Shown here: positions 21,188 to 28,724 of the stretch, one piece after another
Layout of the letters: the number at the start of each line of letters is the position of its first letter
Position numbering within the stretch: position 1 is the stretch's first letter
Assembly: GCA_004557735.1 (NCBI GenBank)
Contig: SFFV01000027.1
Span: forward strand, 1 to 31,397
Reading direction: 5' to 3'
From: Clostridiales bacterium
GTDB lineage: Bacteria > Bacillota > Clostridia > Oscillospirales > Oscillospiraceae
Length of the DNA: 31,397 nucleotides
Notes under the pieces: model-generated
Databases searched by the model: none
What the model saw: the letters and a program-made list of their open reading frames with translations, nothing else
What the model was told of the DNA's origin: nothing
Translations under genes and position numbers: made by a program

Positions 21188-22794
21188 GCACGACACTGAG
21201 ACTGACTGCGAATAAATCGGCGGCGGTGGCTAAAGTCTGGGGCGACAGCAATGTGCATACCGGTGACGTCTTCGACTTCCCGTGGTACTCGGATGACAGC
21301 ACCTACCCGGACGCCAATTATTATATCTATCTCGGTTTTAACGACCCGGTGGAGGCGTACAAATACCGCCCCATTCTCTCGGCGATCTTCAAGTGCGGAG
21401 CCGGGAAGAGTCTTTCGTATTGTCAAACTTTCCTGAATGGTTTGTTGCAAAATTTTAACGAAGACAGCGTCAATTACTCGAATCAACCGGCCATAGATTC
21501 AACACTTCAGGGCTCTTTTCACGTTGGAGATTACACGACCATCGAATGGAATCAGGCTGATTTGAAACCGGATGGAGCCGCTCTTGCCGCAGTATACGGG
21601 CTCCGTTTGGATTGTCGAGTATCCCGAATGAGTGGTGCTTCTTCAGCAATTGCTCGCTTTGCAAGCTCAAGACATGCCGAGAAAGCCCCCGTTATCATTG
21701 CAACGCTCGGCGACTCGGACGTCACCGCTGTAGTATCTCCGGTTTCCCCCGCCGCAGGCAGCTTTGTTAACAGAGCTGAAAAGGTCTCGTTTATTGCCAG
21801 CGTTGGAAACAGTGCCATATCGTTCGCGGCGCTTTCCGCCCAGAGTGCCACTCTTGAATATCGCACCGCAGGCGCGACCGCTGTCACCAGCAAAACTGCC
21901 GTTGTTTCTTCTTCCGGCATAAGTTATACCGCCCCGGCCAACCTGTTCGCGTCCGGCAACTATGAATATCGGTTCAAAATAGTCGACAATTTAGGCCGCG
22001 CTGCATATTCGGCGTGGTCGGCGTTTACCACGCACGACACCATTCCTGTTGCGACGCCGCTCAGCCCCGACAGCTCCCTCGAAGACGGCACACAGGCAAT
22101 CACATTCCGCTGGACTCACAGCAACGAGAGCGGCAGTGCGCAGACCAAGGCAGAGCTACAGAAGAGCGCTGACGGCAGTGCATGGACAACGCTCGGCACT
22201 GTGACAGGCGCAGCCAGCGAGTACAGCGCCCCCGCGGGGACATTTACTTCGGGGACATGGTACTGGAGAGTGCGCACCTACAACCTCGACGGCGCTGCCG
22301 GAGAGTGGAGCGACGCGCTGTCGTTCGTAGTCGTCGCAGGCCCGACCAAGCCCGTGATCGTAGTCAAGGACGCCTCCCCGCGGCCTCTCATAAACTGGCA
22401 GACCAGCGAACAGAGCGCCTATCAGCTACAGCTTGACGACATCATCGACATCACCGAGTACGGCAGTGAGAAGACGTGGCGCTGCCCGGTCTACCTCGAC
22501 GACGGAGCGCATACCTTCCGCGTCCGCAGCCAGAACAGCTATGGACTGTGGAGCGAATGGGGCAGCGCGACATTTACCGTCAGCCACACCGCGAGCGGGG
22601 CCGTCGTGCTCACGGTCGACGCTGATCACCGCGCAGAGCTGTCATGGAGCTACGCCGGGAGCTGGACCGAGTTTGTTGTCTACCGCGACGGCGTCGCGAT
22701 AGCTAAAACGACGGACTACAGCTATACGGACGATTACTCCGTCGGCACCGTGAGGTATCAGGTGCGCGCCTGCCCGTCATGCTGTCGGCTTTAG
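21184..22794 (+). CDS. Tail protein with DNRLRE-like and fibronectin III modules
   Basis: A 536-residue protein starting at ATG 21184. The N-terminal ~170 residues (YYIYLGFNDPVEAYKYRPIL) resemble DNRLRE-type beta modules. After ~190 are fibronectin-III-like repeats (YRTAGATAVTSKTAVV..YEYRFKIVDNLGRAAYSAWS; SGTWYWRVRTYNLDGAAGEW; FRVRSQNSYGLWSEWG; VRYQVRA). These often stud tail-tip or fiber proteins and bind carbohydrates. A patch at 21420-21690 is clearly AT-richer (37% G+C in one 60-base line against 67% at 22261), suggesting a swapped module. The end, CPSCCRL, looks like a frame break before the next reading frame. Confidence 0.7.
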   Translation: MSTTLRLTANKSAAVAKVWGDSNVHTGDVFDFPWYSDDSTYPDANYYIYLGFNDPVEAYKYRPILSAIFKCGAGKSLSYCQTFLNGLLQNFNEDSVNYSNQPAIDSTLQGSFHVGDYTTIEWNQADLKPDGAALAAVYGLRLDCRVSRMSGASSAIARFASSRHAEKAPVIIATLGDSDVTAVVSPVSPAAGSFVNRAEKVSFIASVGNSAISFAALSAQSATLEYRTAGATAVTSKTAVVSSSGISYTAPANLFASGNYEYRFKIVDNLGRAAYSAWSAFTTHDTIPVATPLSPDSSLEDGTQAITFRWTHSNESGSAQTKAELQKSADGSAWTTLGTVTGAASEYSAPAGTFTSGTWYWRVRTYNLDGAAGEWSDALSFVVVAGPTKPVIVVKDASPRPLINWQTSEQSAYQLQLDDIIDITEYGSEKTWRCPVYLDDGAHTFRVRSQNSYGLWSEWGSATFTVSHTASGAVVLTVDADHRAELSWSYAGSWTEFVVYRDGVAIAKTTDYSYTDDYSVGTVRYQVRACPSCCRL

Positions 22795-23147
22795 GCTCCG
22801 GAAACTGGCTGTTTTTAAGGCTCTCCACGGCACAGCACAGGACGAACACCATCAAGGCCTCGCGCACATTCAGCCTGACTCATCTGTCCGGGCGAAAATT
22901 CCCGGAGGCGGAGCTGACAGAGTTCTGCGACCGGTCGATATCCGTCAGCTATGCAACGGACGACGTGGCCGAAAAGGCCGCGCTGGAGGCGCTGATGGGC
23001 TCCCCGGTCTGCCTCAAGACGCCAGGCGGCAAAATGGTCATAGGCATTCTCGACACGCTCAGCGAGACGGAGAGCATGTTCTACAGCTCTTACAGCTTCG
23101 CCGTAAGCCAGATGCACTATTCGGAGGAGGTCGACCTCGATGCATGA
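22779..23147 (+). CDS. Distal tail-type segment, possibly C-terminal part of preceding protein
   Basis: A 122-residue frame from ATG 22779 with no good ribosome site. It reads SGNWLFLRLSTAQHRTNTIK, then THLSGRKFPEAELTEFCDRS and LMGSPVCLKTPGGKMVIGIL, ending HYSEEVDLDA. Such a domain is commonly the C-terminal part of the fibronectin-type tail protein. The two are joined by a different frame at about 22763, so a deletion or frameshift may have split one gene in two. If separately translated it would need coupling. It overlaps the next gene by 8 bases. Confidence 0.6.
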   Translation: MLSALGSGNWLFLRLSTAQHRTNTIKASRTFSLTHLSGRKFPEAELTEFCDRSISVSYATDDVAEKAALEALMGSPVCLKTPGGKMVIGILDTLSETESMFYSSYSFAVSQMHYSEEVDLDA

Positions 23148-24171
23148 GATGCGCTACAAGCTCAACGCCCTGCGCAATGGGGCGTTTCTTGCGGAGCTGC
23201 TCTTCTCCCCGGACGACGCGCCGAACATCAAGTTTGCCGCTGACGGTGAAATAAAGGGCAGCTTCTCCGGAGCTATTATCCCCGATGAGCGGTTCGATCT
23301 GCTGCGCGACGAGCTCCAGCCGATGATCTTCACCGGCACCGGCTGGAAGAGCCTGGGCATCTTCCGCCCCACAACTCCGACGCTGCAAGGCAGCACCACC
23401 GGAGAACGGCAGCAGATCACCGCCTACGACCGCGGCTGGATACTGAAAAATGACCGAATTGAAAGCCGCCTGTTCATCGCGGCCGGGACGAACTATATAA
23501 CCGCAGCTGAGCAGCAGCTCGCGGCGGCAAACATAGCCCGGACGCGCATCATCCCCAACGCCTCCACGCTTCCGGCTGACCGTGAGTTTGAGCCGGGTAC
23601 AACGAGGCTCGACATTATCAACACTCTGATGGGCGAGATCGTATACCGCGAGGTCTGGTTTGACGGCGACGGGCTGGCGCATCTTGAGCCTTATGCAGCG
23701 CCCGCCGTCGAGCGGATCAAGCACCGGTACAGTTCACGAAACATTCTGCGAGAGCCTATGGCCCCGGATTACAGCGCCGGGACGGACATCTTTTCCGCGC
23801 CCAACGTGTTTATCTGCACCTGCGCGAACGCCGACCGGAACGCGACTCTGACAGCGACCGCAGTCAACGACTCCCCGGTGTCTTCCAAAAGCACCATCCG
23901 GCGCGGGATGCGCATCTGCCAGCAGGTCAAGGTCAACGAGATCGCCGATCAGGCAGCGCTTGACGCTTACGCGAAGAGGCTCGTTACAGAGTCTCAGCTG
24001 AGCACACAGACGGTCGAGTTTTCCACACTGGCCGAGGCTGGACACGGCGTCGGGGACATTATCGCGATAGATCACCCGACCATCGGGGGAATTTATGAGG
24101 AGACCGGCTGGAGCCTCACGCTCCGCGCCGGTGAGCTCATGAAGCACACTGCGAAAAGGACGGTGCTGTAA
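23140..24171 (+). CDS. Tail hub / baseplate protein
   Basis: A 343-residue protein starting at ATG 23140 behind GAGGAGGTCGACCTC. It opens MHEMRYKLNALRNGAFLAEL, continues with GSFSGAIIPDERFDLLRDEL and ITAYDRGWILKNDRI, and later has TRLDIINTLMGEIVYREVWF and HRYSSRNILREPMAPDYSAG. The pattern is that of tail-associated hub proteins of Gram-positive siphophages (gp27-like fold). It probably forms the baseplate core that carries receptor-binding proteins. Its stop overlaps the next start (TAATG). Confidence 0.7.
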   Translation: MHEMRYKLNALRNGAFLAELLFSPDDAPNIKFAADGEIKGSFSGAIIPDERFDLLRDELQPMIFTGTGWKSLGIFRPTTPTLQGSTTGERQQITAYDRGWILKNDRIESRLFIAAGTNYITAAEQQLAAANIARTRIIPNASTLPADREFEPGTTRLDIINTLMGEIVYREVWFDGDGLAHLEPYAAPAVERIKHRYSSRNILREPMAPDYSAGTDIFSAPNVFICTCANADRNATLTATAVNDSPVSSKSTIRRGMRICQQVKVNEIADQAALDAYAKRLVTESQLSTQTVEFSTLAEAGHGVGDIIAIDHPTIGGIYEETGWSLTLRAGELMKHTAKRTVL

Positions 24172-24413
24172 TGGATGAGTTCTTCAACCTGTCCGCCGCC
24201 GAGGCGGAGCGTCCGCAGTTCCTGATCGCCACTGTCGGCGCTGTTGCGTCCGACGGCGTGACGCTGATCTTCGCGGGCGAATCCGCACCGTCGACAAAAA
24301 AGTACAAAGGCAACGCCGCTCTTACGCTGAAGGCCGGGGATCGCGTGAAGCTGTCCTACGACAGCGGCACGTACCTGATCGACTACGTGATCGGCGTGCC
24401 GAAGTCCGGATAA
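24171..24413 (+). CDS. Small baseplate protein, beta-barrel-like
   Basis: An 80-residue protein starting at ATG 24171, coupled to the hub gene. It reads LIATVGAVASDGVTLIFAGE, then KYKGNAALTLKAGDRVKLSY and SGTYLIDYVIG, a pattern compatible with an OB-like barrel. Equivalents in related phages sit between hub and receptor-binding modules. Function is inferred from order. Confidence 0.6.
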   Translation: MDEFFNLSAAEAERPQFLIATVGAVASDGVTLIFAGESAPSTKKYKGNAALTLKAGDRVKLSYDSGTYLIDYVIGVPKSG

Positions 24414-24424
24414 GGAGGTACACT

Positions 24425-24736
24425 ATGCTGACTATCCTTCAGGGGGACGCGCTGAGCGTCCCGATATCCATCAAACTCAACGGCATAGAAGTGACCACCG
24501 CCGACATACAGGCGGTCAAGGTCACGATGGGCGGCATTGAGAAGCGCTATCCCGGCGAGATCACATACGGCTCCGGCCGATTTCTCTTCCCGCTGACGCA
24601 GGAGGAGACGCTGGGCATGACGCCGGGCGTCAACGAGGCGATAATCCGCCCGAAGTTCTCCGCCGAAAGCCTCCGCGGGGCGAGGATAAAAACCGCCTTC
24701 AGCGTGATCGCCTCCCCCGACAAGGAGGTGCTGTGA
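24425..24736 (+). CDS. Baseplate upper-type (BppU-like) protein
   Basis: A 103-residue protein starting at ATG 24425 behind GGAGGTACACT. It is a beta-rich protein, LTILQGDALSVPISIKLNG, followed by VTMGGIEKRYPGEITYGSG and RGARIKTAFSVIAS. The opening resembles the N-terminal domain of lactococcal BppU, which links the baseplate core to receptor-binding proteins, but the match is by pattern only. Its stop overlaps the next ATG (TGATG). Confidence 0.55.
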   Translation: MLTILQGDALSVPISIKLNGIEVTTADIQAVKVTMGGIEKRYPGEITYGSGRFLFPLTQEETLGMTPGVNEAIIRPKFSAESLRGARIKTAFSVIASPDKEVL

Positions 24737-24996
24737 TGGGCTGCTGCGGGCTGACCGTCGAGCTGATAGACGAGGCCCTGACCGTTGAGCTCGGCCCCGC
24801 CATCGTCGGCAGCGGCGGGGGCATCTATGATTATTATGACGGCGCGTATGAAGTCGAGCCGCTCCGGACGGCACAGGTGCTGGAGACCGAGGGGCTCGTT
24901 ATGCGCAAGGACGTGAACGTCCGGGGCGTCACCTTTCAGCAGACCACCAACGCCGCCGGAGGAAAGACCTGCAACATAGGAGGTGCAGATAACTAA
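24736..24996 (+). CDS. Hypothetical tail-tip protein
   Basis: An 86-residue protein with ATG 24736, 7 bases after AAGGAGG. It contains GLTVELIDEALTVELGPAIV, a Gly-rich loop (GSGGGIYDYYDG) and the end VTFQQTTNAAGGKTCNIGG. The last block resembles the C-terminal PYTSAANAAGGMTVTIG of the next gene, so a shared Asn-Ala-Ala-Gly-Gly motif module may be repeated. Its stop and the next start overlap (TAATG). Confidence 0.6.
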   Translation: MGCCGLTVELIDEALTVELGPAIVGSGGGIYDYYDGAYEVEPLRTAQVLETEGLVMRKDVNVRGVTFQQTTNAAGGKTCNIGGADN

Positions 24997-25571
24997 TGGG
25001 AAACAGTAAAATCATTTTTTACGGCGAGACCCTGATAGATCTCACCGGCGACACCGTAACCAAGGAGAAGCTGCTCAAGGGCATCACCGCGCACGACAAG
25101 GCCGGCGACCCCGTCATCGGCACGTGTGAGTTTGACAGCGACACGAGCGACGCTACCGCGAACGTGGACGACCTCCTCGCCGGGGAGACCGCTTACGCGC
25201 GCGGCACGAAGCTTACCGGTACCATGCCGAACCGCGGCGCTGCGGCCGGGGAGATTGCCTCCAAGGACGGCGAGTACACCATTGAGCTCGGCTACCACGA
25301 CGGCAGCGGCAAGGTCGGCATAGCCGCTGCGGAAAAGCTGAAGCTCATTGCCGGGAATATCAAAAAAGATGTGACGATCCTCGGCGTCAAGGGTACCTAT
25401 GGCGGCGAAAGCGTTAACGCACAGAGCAAGAACGCGACCCCGGCCAAGACGGCGCAGACGATCCTTCCCGACGAGGGCTACGACTACCTCTCAGAGGTCG
25501 TTATTGCCGCCGTGCCGTACACCAGCGCTGCGAACGCTGCCGGAGGCATGACCGTCACGATCGGAGCCTGA
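24996..25571 (+). CDS. Tail-fiber module protein 1 (MGNSK repeat family)
   Basis: A 191-residue protein starting at ATG 24996 behind AGGAGGTGCAGATA. Residues 1-43 (MGNSKIIFYGETLIDLTGDT, then LLKGITAHDKAGDPVIGTCE) form a module found repeatedly in Clostridia phage tail regions, also present in the next gene. The rest repeats related beta-strand motifs (AYARGTKLTGTMPNRG, ILPDEGYDYLSEVVIAAVPY). Likely a fiber or receptor-binding-associated protein. It ends 2 bases before the next gene. Confidence 0.6.
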   Translation: MGNSKIIFYGETLIDLTGDTVTKEKLLKGITAHDKAGDPVIGTCEFDSDTSDATANVDDLLAGETAYARGTKLTGTMPNRGAAAGEIASKDGEYTIELGYHDGSGKVGIAAAEKLKLIAGNIKKDVTILGVKGTYGGESVNAQSKNATPAKTAQTILPDEGYDYLSEVVIAAVPYTSAANAAGGMTVTIGA

Positions 25572-25573
25572 GC

Positions 25574-26356
25574 ATGGGAAACAGCAAGATCGTCTACTAT
25601 GGCGAGACGCTGATCGACCTCACCGGCGACACCGTCGAGGCTGCGAAGCTCCTCAAGGGCGTCACGGCACACGACAAGAAGGGCGAGAAGATCACCGGCA
25701 CGTTTGAGGCGGCCGACCTCTACGCGGCCATCGGAGTAACATACCCCTCGGGGAGCGTCTGCACCTGCACGAACGGCACACTGACGCTGACGGCGAAAGA
25801 CACGAGCGGCAAGGCGATATTCGTTATCCCCTCCGCCGGGACGTGGACGGTCACGGCGACAGACGGGACGAACACAAGATCCGAGAGCGTGGAGATAACA
25901 ACAGAGGGGCAGATCGTTAGCGTAACACTGAGCTATGAGCTTCTTCTGTTCGATGGCGGCGTTGTAGAGCCGTGGAAGGTAATACAGGCAAAGCCGACCG
26001 CAACAATATCTGATACCATTTATCTCTATGCCAGCGACCCCACAACCCCTGTTGTATCGGCGGTAAGAACAACGAATAAAATCAATTTGAGCGGTTATTC
26101 GATGCTAAAATATACTGTAACTCAAAACGTAAACCCGGAAGCTGCTTTCATGTGCGTAACTTCTTCTACCTCCGCGCCCATAAGTGCGGGCCTTTCAAAT
26201 GCTGTGACATCTGCGGTTACCGCATATGGGCAGCCAACGGCAACTGGCATATATAGCGTTGATGTGTCTACTATAAACGCTGAGTATTATATATCGCTCG
26301 CAGCAGGACACTATCCTAAAAGCGGCCTTAGAGTATCAAAAGTTTGGCTTGAATGA
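25574..26356 (+). CDS. Tail-fiber module protein 2 (MGNSK repeat family, variable C-terminus)
   Basis: A 260-residue protein starting at ATG 25574. Residues 1-44 copy the start of its neighbour (MGNSKIVYYGETLIDLTGDT, LLKGVTAHDKKGEKITGT). Residues 50-115 are an Ig-like beta domain (CTNGTLTLTAKDTSGKAIFV, SAGTWTVTATDGTNTRSESV). The last ~130 residues are encoded by AT-rich DNA (40% G+C in one line at 26101) and look like a beta-sandwich, SGYSMLKYTVTQNVNPEAAF to LRVSKVWLE. The layout suggests a conserved anchor with an exchanged, probably receptor-binding, tip. Confidence 0.65.
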   Translation: MGNSKIVYYGETLIDLTGDTVEAAKLLKGVTAHDKKGEKITGTFEAADLYAAIGVTYPSGSVCTCTNGTLTLTAKDTSGKAIFVIPSAGTWTVTATDGTNTRSESVEITTEGQIVSVTLSYELLLFDGGVVEPWKVIQAKPTATISDTIYLYASDPTTPVVSAVRTTNKINLSGYSMLKYTVTQNVNPEAAFMCVTSSTSAPISAGLSNAVTSAVTAYGQPTATGIYSVDVSTINAEYYISLAAGHYPKSGLRVSKVWLE

Positions 26357-26369
26357 GGAGGTATGACAT

Positions 26370-26660
26370 ATAACAATCTACATAGACAGCGATTACAAGT
26401 GCCATACCGCCGATGATGGCACACGCAGAGCCTTTGAAGTATCATCCTTTGACGGCAAGTGCGCGGAGTTTGTTGAGGGATACAGATATGTACCGAGCGG
26501 CGAGACGTGGACACGCGCGGACGGCGAGGTGTTCAGCGGGGAGATGATAGCCCCGTGGAAACTATACACCCAGCTCTACAAAGTGCAGATAGAATATGAG
26601 GTAGCGCAATACGAAGCTGCCTTGTCAGAAATCGAGACTGCGCTGGAGGTACAGAAATGA
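26370..26660 (+). CDS. Small phage tail-region protein with apparent ATA start
   Basis: The frame reads (I)TIYIDSDYKCHTADDGTRRA, FEVSSFDGKCAEFVEGYRYV and PSGETWTRADGEVFSGEM, then a helical end, ending at TGA 26658-26660. Family members start MTIYIDS. Here the first codon is ATA 26370, 8 bases after GAGGAGG; no ATG, GTG or TTG fits. ATG 26363 is in another frame and gives only a 17-residue peptide. With an ATA start the protein has 96 residues. Function unknown; it may be a baseplate accessory. Confidence 0.65.
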   Translation: MTIYIDSDYKCHTADDGTRRAFEVSSFDGKCAEFVEGYRYVPSGETWTRADGEVFSGEMIAPWKLYTQLYKVQIEYEVAQYEAALSEIETALEVQK

Positions 26661-26794
26661 CGATAGAAGAGCGTAAGAACGCGATCCTTGCCAAAATCAC
26701 GGAGATAAAGCAGGGCGGCAGCGATGAGGAAAAGCAGGACATGCGCGCCGCACTTGACTTGCTCGGCGTGACTAATGAGGAGGAGACGGCATGA
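26657..26794 (+). CDS. 45-residue helical tail-region protein
   Basis: ATG 26657 overlaps the preceding stop (ATGA) and GGAGG lies at about 26646. The peptide is helical and charged: ERKNAILAKITEIKQGGSDE, then EKQDMRAALDLLGVTNEEE. Such short proteins follow the preceding family in related phages and are uncharacterised. Its stop overlaps the next start (ATGA). Confidence 0.6.
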   Translation: MTIEERKNAILAKITEIKQGGSDEEKQDMRAALDLLGVTNEEETA

Positions 26795-27234
26795 GTTATC
26801 TTTCAAGCGCACAGAAGCTTCGCGCGGCGATGGACACCGCAGGGAATGCCCTCTCGGACGCGCAGGCGCGCACCTGCAAGCTTATCTATCAGCAGTGGTC
26901 TAATCTCATAGGCACGACCGCAACGCCGGGACAGCGCTTCCTGCACGGAGATACGCTATACAGAGTTCGCACCGACGCGTCGGAGCACACTTTCAGCGCC
27001 GAGTGGGTGCCGGGCGTGCCGACTGCTGCACTGTACGAAGTTATAGACGAAGAGCACAGCGGCACGCTCGACGATCCTATCCCGTTCACTCAGCCGATGG
27101 AAATTTTCAAGGACAAATATTACAGTCAGAACGGCAAGGTCTATCTCTGCACACGCGACAGCGGTAAGCCGCTCGCGTTCGACCTCGCCGAACTGGTGGG
27201 ACTCTATGTAACGGAGGTGACAAGTGATGCCTGA
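26791..27234 (+). CDS. Tail-associated protein, C-terminal beta domain
   Basis: A 147-residue protein starting at ATG 26791 behind GAGGAGGAGACGGC. The first ~45 residues are helical (LSSAQKLRAAMDTAGNALSD, CKLIYQQWSNLIG). The rest is beta-rich (GDTLYRVRTDASEHTFSAEW, NGKVYLCTRDSGKPLAFDLA) and ends YVTEVTSDA. It is typical of the last tail gene before the lysis module and might be a carbohydrate-binding tip, though no known motif is visible. Confidence 0.65.
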   Translation: MSYLSSAQKLRAAMDTAGNALSDAQARTCKLIYQQWSNLIGTTATPGQRFLHGDTLYRVRTDASEHTFSAEWVPGVPTAALYEVIDEEHSGTLDDPIPFTQPMEIFKDKYYSQNGKVYLCTRDSGKPLAFDLAELVGLYVTEVTSDA

Positions 27235-27331
27235 CGACGATAAGACCGACAGCGGTTTATTGACGGAAGACGCACGCGAGAGCGTAGACCCGACAGGGTG
27301 GCTGCTCTCAAGGTTCGTAACGGCAACATAA
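27227..27331 (+). CDS. 34-residue peptide before the lysis genes
   Basis: ATG 27227 follows GGAGGTGACAAGTG and overlaps the preceding gene by 8 bases. The peptide is acidic at its start (MPDDDKTD) and ends WLLSRFVTAT at TAA 27329-27331. No function can be assigned. The ribosome site and overlap support translation; the size makes the call uncertain. Confidence 0.5.
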   Translation: MPDDDKTDSGLLTEDARESVDPTGWLLSRFVTAT

Positions 27332-27341
27332 GGAGGGCACC

Positions 27342-28064
27342 ATGGGAATCATTGACAATGCTGTGACCCGCGCACTGGAGATCGCGGCGGACGACAGCCA
27401 CGGCTACGACCAGGCCAACCGCTGGGGGCCTGACTACGATTGCAGCAGTCTGGTGATCTCCGCGTTTAAGAAAGCCGGACTGCCCCTCAGCTGCACCTAC
27501 ACGGGCAACATGCGCGGGGACATGCTGCGCTGCGGCTTTGAGGACGTGACGGGCAGCGTCGACCTCTCGACCGGCGCGGGGCTTGAGCGCGGGGATGTGC
27601 TCCTGAACCGCATCCATCACACCGCCCTGTATATCGGCGGCGGGCAGCTCGTGCAGGCGAGCATCAACGAATATGGCACTACGACCGGAGGGCAGACCGG
27701 CGACCAGACCGGGCGCGAGATATACACGCGCGGTTACTACAACTATCCGTGGGACTGCGTGCTCAGATACTCAGGGGCAGACAGCGCGGACGATCCGGAG
27801 AGCACGCCGGCCGCCGCGTACTGGCCGCCCCGGCTGCTCCAGTACACGCCGGGGCTCCGGCTTATGGTCGGCCCGGACGTGCGTGCGGTGCAGGCGCTGC
27901 TCCTCTGCCGCGGGTACAACCTGGATGTCGACGGGGAGTACGGTCCTGCGACTGCTGCGGCGGTCGGGCGCTTCCAGACGGCCTCCGGGCTTGACACGGA
28001 CAGCGAGTGCGGCCCCCGGACATGGGCGGCGCTGCTGACACTTCCGGGAGGCGATGCGGCATGA
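27342..28064 (+). CDS. Endolysin: NlpC/P60-type hydrolase with peptidoglycan-binding domain
   Basis: A 240-residue protein starting at ATG 27342 behind AGGAGGGCACC. Residues 1-145 are the NlpC/P60-like catalytic domain: WGPDYDCSSLV with Cys34, GDVLLNR and IHHTALYIG with His92/93. A Pro-rich linker (150-165) joins the C-terminal peptidoglycan-binding-1 domain (residues 172-235: VRAVQALLLCRGYNLDVDGE, YGPATAAAVGRFQ). It cuts peptide bonds in peptidoglycan at the end of infection. There is no signal peptide, so release needs the holin. Confidence 0.9.
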   Translation: MGIIDNAVTRALEIAADDSHGYDQANRWGPDYDCSSLVISAFKKAGLPLSCTYTGNMRGDMLRCGFEDVTGSVDLSTGAGLERGDVLLNRIHHTALYIGGGQLVQASINEYGTTTGGQTGDQTGREIYTRGYYNYPWDCVLRYSGADSADDPESTPAAAYWPPRLLQYTPGLRLMVGPDVRAVQALLLCRGYNLDVDGEYGPATAAAVGRFQTASGLDTDSECGPRTWAALLTLPGGDAA

Positions 28065-28111
28065 GATAGGATTACCGGGCAACCCCAAATATAGTACGGA
28101 GGACATCAGAA

Positions 28112-28369
28112 ATGTCAGAAGCAATAGCGTGCGCCATTGTCGCCGGAATCTTCTCAGCGCTTGGTGCCTGGCTCGCGAATCGCAGGAGTCAGGCCGTCTT
28201 TCAGGCGGTCATTGAAACAAAATTCGAAGAACTCAGCAAGCACGTTGAGAAGCATAATCAGGTCATCGACAGAACCTATGCGCTGGAGACTCAAGCTGCC
28301 CTCATGGACGAGCAGATCCGGGTCGCCAACCACCGCATCGCCGACCTGGAGGCTTTTCACAAACCGTGA
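28112..28369 (+). CDS. Membrane-anchored coiled-coil protein of lysis module
   Basis: An 85-residue protein starting at ATG 28112 behind GGAGGACATCAGAA. One N-terminal membrane segment (residues 4-22, AIACAIVAGIFSALGAWLAN), a basic stop, then a coiled coil (AVFQAVIETKFEELSKHVEK, then HRIADLEAF). It resembles the XhlA-type or holin-partner proteins found next to holins. Likely helps holin or lysin localisation. Confidence 0.7.
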   Translation: MSEAIACAIVAGIFSALGAWLANRRSQAVFQAVIETKFEELSKHVEKHNQVIDRTYALETQAALMDEQIRVANHRIADLEAFHKP

Positions 28370-28371
28370 AT

Positions 28372-28388
28372 GTGCCCGAATCGGGCAC
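28372..28388. repeat. 17-bp palindrome, copy 5 (parS-like)
   Basis: Exact GTGCCCGAATCGGGCAC in the gap between the coiled-coil gene and the holin. As at 13336, an upstream AT makes an ATG in frame with the next gene, but the true start has its own ribosome site. Confidence 0.75.
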
Positions 28389-28408
28389 AAATCGAAAGGA
28401 GTCAAAAC

Positions 28409-28675
28409 ATGGAAATAGTAGGCATAGCGAGCGTGGCGGCGATCACCGTCATCGCATATCTTATCGGCGAGATCGTCAAGGCGACCGGCCTTGATAACAA
28501 GTGGATCCCCGTCATCTGCGGGGTCTGCGGCGGCGCGCTGGGAGTCGTGGGCATGATGATCATGCCGGAGTTTCCGGCGACGGACTACATAACCGCCGTC
28601 GCCGTCGGCATCGTGTCCGGCCTCGCAGCTACCGGCGCTAATCAGATCGTCAAGCAGCTGGGCAAGTCCGAATAA
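28409..28675 (+). CDS. Holin (A118 Hol118 / phage_holin_5_2 type)
   Basis: An 88-residue protein starting at ATG 28409 behind AAAGGAGTCAAAAC. Three hydrophobic segments (about 3-22, 33-54, 62-80) with the conserved LDNKWIPVICGVCGGALGVV and AVAVGIVSGLAATGANQI and a short polar end (KQLGKSE). It forms membrane lesions that release the endolysin at the programmed time. A 10-bp hairpin follows 10 bases after the gene. Confidence 0.9.
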   Translation: MEIVGIASVAAITVIAYLIGEIVKATGLDNKWIPVICGVCGGALGVVGMMIMPEFPATDYITAVAVGIVSGLAATGANQIVKQLGKSE

Positions 28676-28685
28676 CTATTAACAG

Positions 28686-28710
28686 GGTCTGACGCAAGCC
28701 GCGTCAGACC
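28686..28710 (+). promoter_or_regulatory. 10-bp hairpin after the holin gene
   Basis: GGTCTGACGC pairs perfectly with GCGTCAGACC around AAGCC. No T-run follows, so read-through to the regulator gene is likely. It may act as a weak terminator or mRNA 3'-end protecting hairpin. Confidence 0.5.
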
Positions 28711-28724
28711 GCACAGGAGGAGCG

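Noticed and set aside
26363..26416. ATG 26363 as the start of the following tail gene
   Set aside because: It is in another frame, only one or two bases from GGAGGT, and reads 17 codons to a stop.
6515..28388. The 17-bp palindromes as ordinary transcription terminators
   Set aside because: Two copies lie inside parB coding sequence and none has a T-run directly after the stem; copies at 13336 and 28372 sit just before ribosome sites.
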